A stretch of DNA of 64,000 nucleotides, taken from Pseudomonas mohnii (GTDB lineage: Bacteria > Pseudomonadota > Gammaproteobacteria > Pseudomonadales > Pseudomonadaceae). Shown piece by piece: positions 26,007 through 33,322 of the stretch; position 1 is the stretch's first letter; every line of letters starts with the position of its first letter. The stretch lies in assembly GCF_900105115.1 (NCBI RefSeq), contig NZ_FNRV01000001.1:6412038-6476037 (forward strand), in the 5' to 3' direction. The notes under the pieces are model-generated. The model worked only from the letters and a program-made list of their open reading frames with translations, was not told the origin of the DNA and did no database searches. Made by a program: the position numbers and the translations under genes.

Positions 26007-26041
26007 AAAAAGCCCACGTAAAGTGGGCTTTTGTGTTTTTT
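26007..26041 (+). terminator. Rho-independent terminator closing the T6SS island
   Basis: The hairpin AAAGCCCAC-gtaaa-GTGGGCTTT followed by a T-rich run lies 16 bp after the membrane-protein stop. Confidence 0.88.
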
Positions 26042-26047
26042 CGACCT

Positions 26048-26383
26048 TCAGGCATAACTTCTGAGGGCCACCGGGGGAATGAACGTTTCGAGCTCATCCT
26101 CCACGGCTTCGATTATTCGCTCTACATCGGCTGCATTCATGACCGTTGCACAAGGAATACCGGCAATGGCGATCATGGTCTCGCCAGTGGCGCGATCGAA
26201 CAGACGGGCAATCATGCTGCCCGGGGCGTCCATGCTCGCCTCGAAACCCATGGGATGAAAATGCCAGCGCATCAGCTGACAGGCGTTTGGAAACGTAACC
26301 TTACTGAACCCTTTATTCATATGTTGCCCGCCTTCTTCATCGAGCGCTTCCATTAGCTCATGGTAGGAGGGAAGAACCTTCAT
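26048..26383 (-). CDS. DUF1652 family protein
   Basis: The DUF1652 domain, common in Pseudomonas and of unknown function, is visible in FPNACQLMRWHFHPMGFEAS and RLFDRATGETMIAIAGIPCA, followed by a helix (NAADVERIIEAVEDELE). The 111-aa form starts at 26383. An internal ATG at 26320 (MNKGFSKVTFP) gives 90 aa, closer to the usual length, and has AAGG about 11 bases upstream, so it may be the true start. It is convergent with the T6SS island; no partner is evident. Confidence 0.75.
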   Translation of the reverse strand: MKVLPSYHELMEALDEEGGQHMNKGFSKVTFPNACQLMRWHFHPMGFEASMDAPGSMIARLFDRATGETMIAIAGIPCATVMNAADVERIIEAVEDELETFIPPVALRSYA

Positions 26384-26584
26384 TGGTTCAACCGGTGACA
26401 GACTTTAAAAGTAGCACCCGGATGTGAAAATCATGTGGTTTTTTTCAGTCCGTTTGGCGATTGCCTCGCGCTTTCTTGATCCAGCGCACGAGTCGGCGAA
26501 TTTTCCGATAAAAGGTTGCCAGCGGTTGACCATTGAAGCGACGGCAGAAGTTCGGCAAAGTCGGCTCTTTTCTTCGAGACCCTT

Positions 26585-27400
26585 ATGCACGTCGAGGATG
26601 ATGGCCCGCAGCAAACCCAGGCCACGGGCGAAACGGTCATGCGCTACCACTTGCGCTGGAAACACCGGGACCTGGATGGGGTCATGGCGCTGTATCACCC
26701 GGACGTCCTGTACAGCGATTTTTTCCAGAATCGGGTGATGGGCCTGGCCGAATTGCGTGAATACGTGCGCAGCAGCATGCCGAGGGATCCGGATGAGGCG
26801 CTCGAGCATTCCGACCGTATCCGCCTTGATGGCAACACGGCATTCATTCAGTACCGCATTACCCTGCGCGGCGGGGACGGCCTGGTGTCGTTCCGCGCCA
26901 GTGAGGCGATCACGGTCAAGGACGGGTTGATCTGGCGGGTCAACGAATACGCGTCACTGGTGCATGAGCAGCCCCCCAGCAAGGTCGCCAACAACCAGCG
27001 TCCGGCGGTGAGTCGGCTCGGATTGTCGCCGCGTCAGTTGAGCTTCATGGCCGAGGACTTGCTGCAATATTTCCAGCGCCAGCAGCCTTACCTCGATCCA
27101 GAGCTCGATCTGCAGCGGGTAGCGAAGGAGTGCGGCTACAGCCGCAATCAGATTTCCTATCTGCTCAATCAGGTGTTGGGCCAGAGCTTCTATCGCTACG
27201 TCAACCAGGCACGCCTGCGACACCTGCTCGCCGCACTGGATAACGCCACGCAGCCGCTGCGCATCGACGAACTGGCCTTTGCCGCCGGTTTCAATTCGTT
27301 ATCGGCGTTCTACAGCTGTTTCCGTCAGCACACCGGCCAGTCGCCCAAAGCCTATGCCAAACAAATTTCTTTGCGTGCACGCGCGCAAGACAGTCTCTGA
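26585..27400 (+). CDS. AraC-family regulator with N-terminal SnoaL/NTF2-like ligand domain
   Basis: The protein is 271 aa. Residues about 10-125 form an NTF2-like fold (MRYHLRWKHRDLDGVMALYHPDVLYSDF in outline, with YRITLRGGDGLVSFRASEAI). Residues about 155-262 are an AraC double helix-turn-helix (LDLQRVAKECGYSRNQISYLLNQ and IDELAFAAGFNSLSAFYSCFRQHTG). An NTF2-like sensor in place of the usual cupin is a less common architecture. It lies 50 bp upstream of a FAD amine oxidase, cupin and polyamine-binding protein in the same direction, and probably controls them in response to an amine. No clear Shine-Dalgarno is visible. Confidence 0.85.
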   Translation: MHVEDDGPQQTQATGETVMRYHLRWKHRDLDGVMALYHPDVLYSDFFQNRVMGLAELREYVRSSMPRDPDEALEHSDRIRLDGNTAFIQYRITLRGGDGLVSFRASEAITVKDGLIWRVNEYASLVHEQPPSKVANNQRPAVSRLGLSPRQLSFMAEDLLQYFQRQQPYLDPELDLQRVAKECGYSRNQISYLLNQVLGQSFYRYVNQARLRHLLAALDNATQPLRIDELAFAAGFNSLSAFYSCFRQHTGQSPKAYAKQISLRARAQDSL

Positions 27401-27450
27401 GCCCACGCACTAGGATCACCGCCATCGAAGTTTGAGTGGCGGAGTCCTGC

Positions 27451-28857
27451 ATGCCGGCGTGGCGCACTATCAGTTTGTGGATGGACCAACTCGACGAGCC
27501 ACTGTTGGCTCGTCCGGCGCTGGCCGAGGATCTGGATGTCGACGTGGCCATTATTGGCGCGGGCTACACCGGGCTCTGGACGGCGTACTACCTGAAACTT
27601 CAGGCACCGGGGCTGAAGATTGCCATTATCGAGGCGCACACCGCCGGGTTTGGCGCTTCGGGGCGAAATGGCGGCTGGCTGATGGGCAATCTGTTGGGGG
27701 AAGACCGGCTACTCGCCGATTTGCCGCCCGGGCAGCGCCGGGCGTCCTATGACCTGCTGCACAACATTCCCGGCGAAGTAGAAATCGTCCTCGAACGCGA
27801 AGGCATCGCCTGCGATTACCGCAAAGGCGGGGTGCTGTACTGCGCCGCCCGTTACCCCGAACAGGAAACAAGTCTTCGCCAGTATCTGGACTCGCTATAT
27901 AAGCAGGGCCTCAACGAAAACGATTACCGCTGGCTCAACCCAGGGCAGTTGGCGCAGCAAATCCGCATCGCCAAGCCCTATGGCGGGATCTACGCACCTC
28001 ACGTCGCGACCCTGCACCCGGCCAAACTGGTACGCGGCTTGGCGCGCACCGTGGAGCGCATGGGCGTGCGGATTTATGAAAACAGTCCGGTCACCCACTG
28101 GCAGGCAGGTAGCCTGCGCACGGCGCAAGCCTCGGTTCGCAGCCGCTGGGTGGTGCCGGCGGTGGAAGGTTATTCGGTCACGCTGCCGCCGCTCGGGCGT
28201 TACCAATTGCCGGTACAGAGCCTGATCGTCGCGACCGAACCTTTATCCGCAGCTATTTGGGATGAAATTGGCCTGAGCAACGGCCAGGCGTTCAGCGAAA
28301 GCAGCCGTCAGGTCACTTATGGCCAGCGCACGGCTGACAACCGTTTGATCTTCGGCGCGCGCGGCGGCTACCAGTTTGCCGGCAAGCTGCGCCATGACTT
28401 CAACCTGACCCGCAGCGAAATCGAGCTGCGCCGCTATCTGTTCGGCGAATTGTTCCCGCAGCTCAAGAACGTGCAGATCACCCATGGCTGGGGCGGCAAT
28501 CTGGGCATGTCGCGGCGTTTCAAACCGCACATGCTCTGCGACCACGCCAGTGGCATCGCCTTGTCCGGCGGTTATGGCGGGGAGGGCGTGGGCGCCAGCA
28601 ACCTGGGCGGGCGAACCCTCGCCGACTTGATCCTGCAGCGCGACACCGAGCTGGTTCACCAGCCATGGGTCATCCCCCGGCGCGGACTCGATGCACTCAG
28701 GGCCTGGGAGCCCGAACCCTGCCGCTGGCTCGGCTACAACGCGATCATCCGCAGCTTCGTCCACGAAGACCAGACCCTGGCCAACCCGGCCACCGCGCGC
28801 TGGCGGCGCAAGCTTGCCAGCGGGGTCGCGGGGTTCATGGAAGGTTTCATGCACTGA
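27451..28857 (+). CDS. FAD-dependent amine oxidoreductase (DAO family, PuuB-like)
   Basis: This 468-aa flavoenzyme of the D-amino-acid-oxidase superfamily has the Rossmann FAD motif DVAIIGAGYTGLWTAYYL at about residues 30-50. GFGASGRNGGWLMGN follows, as in gamma-glutamylputrescine oxidases, and the C-terminal GGYGGEGVGASNLGGRTLADLI closes the FAD site. The likely reaction is oxidation of a secondary amine or gamma-glutamyl-polyamine to an aldehyde; the exact substrate is not readable. The ATG at 27451 is preceded by GGAG with 6-base spacing, better than the GTG at 27436. The next genes, a cupin and a PotF/SpuD-like binding protein, support polyamine use. Confidence 0.88.
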   Translation: MPAWRTISLWMDQLDEPLLARPALAEDLDVDVAIIGAGYTGLWTAYYLKLQAPGLKIAIIEAHTAGFGASGRNGGWLMGNLLGEDRLLADLPPGQRRASYDLLHNIPGEVEIVLEREGIACDYRKGGVLYCAARYPEQETSLRQYLDSLYKQGLNENDYRWLNPGQLAQQIRIAKPYGGIYAPHVATLHPAKLVRGLARTVERMGVRIYENSPVTHWQAGSLRTAQASVRSRWVVPAVEGYSVTLPPLGRYQLPVQSLIVATEPLSAAIWDEIGLSNGQAFSESSRQVTYGQRTADNRLIFGARGGYQFAGKLRHDFNLTRSEIELRRYLFGELFPQLKNVQITHGWGGNLGMSRRFKPHMLCDHASGIALSGGYGGEGVGASNLGGRTLADLILQRDTELVHQPWVIPRRGLDALRAWEPEPCRWLGYNAIIRSFVHEDQTLANPATARWRRKLASGVAGFMEGFMH

Positions 28858-28900
28858 CCGACGCGCTCTTCATCCATAGGCTTCATCGACAGGTACTCCC

Positions 28901-29251
28901 ATGAGCATCACGCAATTCAAGAACACCGCAACCCTGACACTGCAAGAGTCGAACCCGGTCGCCGTGCCGCTGGGCTTGCCCGTGGCGGTCGCATCGACCA
29001 CCAGCGTCGAGCGCGACGACGGCGTCGAAACCGGGGTGTGGGAATGCACGCCCGGTCGCTGGCGGCGGCAGATCGTCGCCCAAGAGTTCTGTCACTTCAT
29101 CCAGGGCCGCTGCACTTTCACCCCGGACGACGGCGGCGAACCCCTGCACATAGAAGCCGGCGACGCACTGATGTTGCCCGCCAACACCCTCGGCATCTGG
29201 GATATCCAGGAAACCGTGCGCAAGACCTATGTTTTGATTTTTCGAAAATAG
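28901..29251 (+). CDS. Cupin domain protein (EutQ/DUF861-like)
   Basis: This small single-domain cupin is 116 aa. The cupin strands are visible in GVWECTPGRWRRQIVAQEFCHFIQGRCTFTP and IEAGDALMLPANTLGIWDIQE. Similar proteins commonly accompany DAO-family oxidases in polyamine and amino-acid catabolic clusters; the reaction, if any, is unknown. It follows the oxidase by 43 bp and precedes the binding protein, consistent with one operon. Confidence 0.85.
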   Translation: MSITQFKNTATLTLQESNPVAVPLGLPVAVASTTSVERDDGVETGVWECTPGRWRRQIVAQEFCHFIQGRCTFTPDDGGEPLHIEAGDALMLPANTLGIWDIQETVRKTYVLIFRK

Positions 29252-29314
29252 AAAGTTGAAAACTGATTGCTTGATTGCCTGCCAAACAAAAACAGCCTCT
29301 ACAGGAATCGACTC

Positions 29315-30400
29315 ATGATCCGAAAGACACTGATCCTTGCTCCGCTGATGCTCGTCGCTTCAATCAGTCAGGCCGCCGACACCGTCAAGATCTACAACTG
29401 GTCGGATTACATCGCACCGGATACCACCAAAAACTTCCAGAAAGACACCGGCATCGCCTTCACTTACGACGTCTACGACAGCAATGAAACCCTCGATGGC
29501 AAGCTGATGACCGGCAAATCCGGTTACGACGTGGTGTTTCCGTCCAACCACTTCATGGCGCGGCAAATTGAAGGCAAGGCGCTGAAAAAACTCGACAAGA
29601 GTCAGTTGCCGAACTGGAAAAACCTCAATCCGGTGCTGCTCAAGGCCTTGCAATCCAACGATCCGGGTAACGAGCATGGCTTTCCGTATCTCTGGGGCAG
29701 TACCGGGATCGGCTACAACATTGCCAAAGTCAAAGCGGTACTGGGCGACAACGCCCCCGTGGATTCCTGGGACCTGATCTTCAAACCCGAGAACATGCAA
29801 AAACTGCAGAAGTGTGGCGTGGCCATTCTCGACAATGGCCCGGAGTTGCTGCCCGCCGCCCTGAACTATCTGGGCCTGCCGCCTCACAGTAAAAAACCGG
29901 AAGACTACAAGAAGGCTGAAGCGTTGCTGTTGAAAGTCCGGCCGTATGTCAGCTATTTCCACTCGTCCAAATACACCAGTGACCTGGCCAACGGCGACAT
30001 CTGCGTGGCCGTCGGCTTCTCCGGCGACATCCTGCAAGCGGAAAACCGCGCCAGGGAAGCCAAGAACGGTATCGACATCGGTTATTCGATTCCCAAGGAA
30101 GGTGCCGCGATCTGGTTCGATATGGTGGCCATGCCCGTCGACGCCCCGGACGAAAAGGCCGGGTACGCCTTCATGAACTACCTGCTGCGCCCGGACGTCA
30201 TGGCCGATATCAGTAACTACGTGCATTACGCCAATGGCAACGAACAGGCCGACAGCTTGATCGAGCCGGCCATCAAGAACGACACCAAGGTCTATCCGAG
30301 CCCGGAAATGATGGGCAAATTGTTCGCGCTGGAAGCCATGCCGCTGGACATCGACCGGATTCGCACCCGCGTGTGGAACAAGATTCGCACCGGTAGCTAA
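29315..30400 (+). CDS. Polyamine ABC-transporter periplasmic binding protein (PotF/SpuD-like)
   Basis: This 361-aa periplasmic protein has a Sec signal peptide (MIRKTLILAPLMLVASISQA, cleavage after residue 20). The mature N-terminus, VKIYNWSDYIAPDTTKNFQ, is the hallmark of putrescine/spermidine binding proteins. SGYDVVFPSNHFMARQI and GYSIPKEGAAIWFDMVAMP form parts of the ligand site, with Trp and Asp residues that cage the amine. Start 29315 has AGGA 8 bases ahead. No permease or ATPase genes follow, so it must share a transporter encoded elsewhere, or deliver ligand for sensing. Confidence 0.92.
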   Translation: MIRKTLILAPLMLVASISQAADTVKIYNWSDYIAPDTTKNFQKDTGIAFTYDVYDSNETLDGKLMTGKSGYDVVFPSNHFMARQIEGKALKKLDKSQLPNWKNLNPVLLKALQSNDPGNEHGFPYLWGSTGIGYNIAKVKAVLGDNAPVDSWDLIFKPENMQKLQKCGVAILDNGPELLPAALNYLGLPPHSKKPEDYKKAEALLLKVRPYVSYFHSSKYTSDLANGDICVAVGFSGDILQAENRAREAKNGIDIGYSIPKEGAAIWFDMVAMPVDAPDEKAGYAFMNYLLRPDVMADISNYVHYANGNEQADSLIEPAIKNDTKVYPSPEMMGKLFALEAMPLDIDRIRTRVWNKIRTGS

Positions 30401-30436
30401 GCGGTTCAGACCCTCGGGACAGGACGTCCCGTTGCG

Positions 30437-31096
30437 TCAGCCGACCGGCTCGGCCTTGCAACTCATTTCCGCCGAGCCCGGCATCTGCAACAAGGCGTCG
30501 TCGCCTTCGTACCAGAAGCTGTAGCTGCCCCTGAAATCCTTGCCGCCGTATCGGGTGCCGATAGTGCTCGGCTGCTGATTCAGGGTGACGGAGGTGTTCG
30601 CCCACTTCAGGTACACGACAGCCGGGTTGACCGTAAAAAAGGTGGCCGCGACCAACGCGTTCAATCCCGCGCATCGAAACGCCACGGGGCCTTCAGTCAG
30701 GCGGCTGGGATCTTTGGTCCTGGCAATGGCTGAGCCCTGGCGCAGTTGATAGGCGCGCTCGGCATAACTACGGATCGTGCATGCCTTGGGTTCGCGATCC
30801 GTGGCGCACTGATTACGGGCGTCGAGCCAGAACTGCTGGTCGATTTCGACCTTGTTCCGAGGCGGTACGGCGTGGTCATCCGTCAGCACCAGTAGATAGA
30901 GGCGCTGCAGTTCGATGTCCATTTGCGCCAGCTGCGGGTCGCGACAGATCAGTTTTTCGATGGATGCCCTGGTCGAGGCGCAATCGAAGCTGGTCTTGAA
31001 CTCTCGTGAAGACGTGGCGGCACCGGCGCACAGGCTCGTTGCCGCGCACGCGCCGGCGGCGAGGAGAGAGGCCAAAAGGGGTGTGAGCGTTTTCAT
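30437..31096 (-). CDS. LprI/DUF1311-MliC fusion: probable periplasmic lysozyme inhibitor
   Basis: The protein is 219 aa. A signal peptide (residues 1-26) leads to a DUF1311/LprI-type Cys-rich segment (FDCASTRASIEKLICRDPQLAQMDIELQRLY and FWLDARNQCATDREPKACT). A C-terminal MliC-like beta-barrel follows (FRCAGLNALVAATFFTVNP through SYSFWYEGDDALLQMPG). MliC domains block c-type lysozymes, so the product likely protects peptidoglycan. It is encoded alone and convergent with the binding protein gene. Confidence 0.82.
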   Translation of the reverse strand: MKTLTPLLASLLAAGACAATSLCAGAATSSREFKTSFDCASTRASIEKLICRDPQLAQMDIELQRLYLLVLTDDHAVPPRNKVEIDQQFWLDARNQCATDREPKACTIRSYAERAYQLRQGSAIARTKDPSRLTEGPVAFRCAGLNALVAATFFTVNPAVVYLKWANTSVTLNQQPSTIGTRYGGKDFRGSYSFWYEGDDALLQMPGSAEMSCKAEPVG

Positions 31097-31234
31097 TCCG
31101 GCTTCACCTGAATCATGACGTCATGCCTGCGCAAACATTCGCTCGCACTGGGTGTATCGCAGTGTAAGGCAGGTATCGAAACCTGCCACACCCGGGGGAC
31201 AAGCAGGGGGGCGTGATCAAGGAAAACGCGCTAC

Positions 31235-31459
31235 TCAGTCTTCGCGACGGATCGTGGACACGTCATTGGCGTTGACTCTGACCTTGGCTCCGGAAATGTC
31301 CTCGAACTCGAAGAAGCCGTCCTTGGTCTTGGTTTTAGGCATGTCCTTGGTCAGATACTGTGTGCCGTTCTGCAACGTCACTACCGTTGGCGTCGAGCAA
31401 CCGGCCAGTGCCAAAAAGGCCGCGATTGCCAGGGGCAGGCCGAAAGTCTTGATGTTCAT
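31235..31459 (-). CDS. YgdI/YgdR family (DUF903) small lipoprotein
   Basis: This 74-aa lipoprotein starts MNIKTFGLPLAIAAFLALAGCS, with the lipobox LAGC, and has one small beta-barrel domain, DUF903 (VVTLQNGTQYLTKDMPKTKT ... RVNANDVSTIRRE). The ATG at 31459 has GAGAGG upstream; a GTG two codons earlier is less likely. The function of the family is unknown. Confidence 0.9.
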   Translation of the reverse strand: MNIKTFGLPLAIAAFLALAGCSTPTVVTLQNGTQYLTKDMPKTKTKDGFFEFEDISGAKVRVNANDVSTIRRED

Positions 31460-31654
31460 ATCCACCTCTCATTCTTCAAAAAAAAAGCTGCCATGGCCGC
31501 AAACGACCTCAGCTCTAACGCGGTTGGTGCCGCGCAAAGGCAGAAAGTTCGATATCCGCTGAAAATTACCGGGCGGTGCCGCCTTTTATCCCTTTTCGTT
31601 TGCATCGGGCAGGGCGTAACTGGTATCTGTACGCATAACCAGTATTCGCTTGCC

Positions 31655-33322
31655 ATGGCCCTTTTTCCTGTGACTGAAAACCCTCTCGACGACCCGTTCT
31701 ATTACCTCAATAACTTCATGCAAGTGCTTGATTGGCTTGAGCATCGCTATGCCGATGTACTGAGCCTCGAGGAGCAGCGCTTCATTCGTGAATTCAATGG
31801 CCTGCCGCGTGAGTCCCGGGGCCTTCTGGTCAGAATGGTCATGCGCAAGGGCATTCACTTCAGGGCCGGCAAGCTGCATTACGTCGAGATCGGCGACATC
31901 GCCAGCGCTGCCGGCCCGTTACTGGCGCTGGGCTGGATCGATTCACAGGCGCCGTTGGCGCTCGAAACGCTGTTCGAGGTCTTGCTCAAGGCCGAGATCG
32001 TGCAATGCCTGGGCAGCGCCATCAATCAACCCAAGGGCAAAAAAGCCGACTGGTTGCCGGCGCTGAGCGAGCGCTATCCAGAAACGCAAAGCTTCCGCGA
32101 CTGGTGCCCGGCACTGGACGATTGCCTCTACAGTCTGACCATCATGGGCCTGTGCGATCGACTGCGCTTGATGTTTTTCGGCAATCTTTACCAGGACTGG
32201 TCCGAATTCGTGCTCGCCGATCTGGGCATCTTCACCTACGAAAAAGTCGAGTTCAGCGCCGACTCCCGCGGTTTGCGCAGCCGTGAGGACGTGGACGCCT
32301 GCCTGTTCATGCATGAGCAACAGCAGCAATTCGAGGCCGGTGAGGCGCTGGCGGAGGTCGTCGAGCGGATCAACGGCCTGACACTGAGCAATCCCTGGCT
32401 GCACAGACGTCGAGACAAGCTGCTGTTCCAGATCGGTCAACACTGCGAGCGGATTGCCGACTTTTCCACCGCGTTGGCCCTGTACCGCCAGTGCGCCTAT
32501 CCCGGTGCGCGCCTGCGTCTGATTCGCGTACTGGAGCGCTGCGAGGAGTATGAACTGGCGCTGGACCTCGCGACTCAGGCAGGGCAATCCCCGCAAAGCG
32601 CTGCCGAACAGCAACAATTGCTTCGTGTGCTGCCCAGGCTGCGGCGCAAACTCGGCGGGCCGGCGACGAAGCGTGCATCCCCTCGGGAAATGGTGCGCCT
32701 GGACCTGCAATTGCCCAGGGTCGATCCGGCCTTGTCGGTGGAGTACCACGTCCAGGCGCACTTGTCTGAAGAGGCGGCGCCGGTCCATTACGTTGAAAAC
32801 AGCTTGATCAATTCGCTGTTCGGCCTGTTGTGCTGGCCAGCGATCTTCGCGCCGTTGCCAGGGGCGTTTTTCCACCCGTTCCAACGCGGCCCGGTGGATC
32901 TGCTGAGTGAGGATTTCCACAGTCGACGTGCCGACCTGTTCCAGGGATGCCTGGCCGAACTCGATGACGGGCGTTACCGGCGGACCATTGGTGAACGCTA
33001 CGCGCAAAAGTGGGGCGTGCAGTCGCCCTTCGTGTTCTGGGGCGTGCTCAGCGAGGAGCTGCTGGAACAGGCCCTCGACTGCCTGCCGGCCGAGCACCTC
33101 AAGCATTGGTTCAATCGCTTGCTGCTGGACATCAAGGCCAATCGCGCCGGCATGCCGGATTTGATCCAGTTTTGGCCGCAGCAGAAGACCTACCGCATGA
33201 TCGAAGTTAAAGGCCCCGGCGATCGTCTGCAGGATAACCAGCTGCGCTGGCTGGAGTTCTGCCATGAGCACCAGATGCCGATTGCCGTGTGCTACGTGCA
33301 ATGGGCGGAGCAAGACGCTTGA
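31655..33322 (+). CDS. FAN1-type VRR-NUC structure-specific nuclease
   Basis: This 555-aa protein corresponds to the bacterial homologues of Fanconi-associated nuclease 1, which cut 5' flaps and unhook interstrand crosslinks. The N-terminal SAP-like and TPR-like helices occupy about residues 1-430. The catalytic VRR-NUC domain lies at about 440-550, with the PD-(D/E)XK residues in GMPDLIQFWPQ and MIEVKGPGDRLQDNQ. The start at 31655 (MALFPVTENPLDDPFYYLNN) is chosen because the upstream 54 codons are low quality. It overlaps the helicase gene (TTGA), so the two make a repair operon. Confidence 0.9.
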   Translation: MALFPVTENPLDDPFYYLNNFMQVLDWLEHRYADVLSLEEQRFIREFNGLPRESRGLLVRMVMRKGIHFRAGKLHYVEIGDIASAAGPLLALGWIDSQAPLALETLFEVLLKAEIVQCLGSAINQPKGKKADWLPALSERYPETQSFRDWCPALDDCLYSLTIMGLCDRLRLMFFGNLYQDWSEFVLADLGIFTYEKVEFSADSRGLRSREDVDACLFMHEQQQQFEAGEALAEVVERINGLTLSNPWLHRRRDKLLFQIGQHCERIADFSTALALYRQCAYPGARLRLIRVLERCEEYELALDLATQAGQSPQSAAEQQQLLRVLPRLRRKLGGPATKRASPREMVRLDLQLPRVDPALSVEYHVQAHLSEEAAPVHYVENSLINSLFGLLCWPAIFAPLPGAFFHPFQRGPVDLLSEDFHSRRADLFQGCLAELDDGRYRRTIGERYAQKWGVQSPFVFWGVLSEELLEQALDCLPAEHLKHWFNRLLLDIKANRAGMPDLIQFWPQQKTYRMIEVKGPGDRLQDNQLRWLEFCHEHQMPIAVCYVQWAEQDA

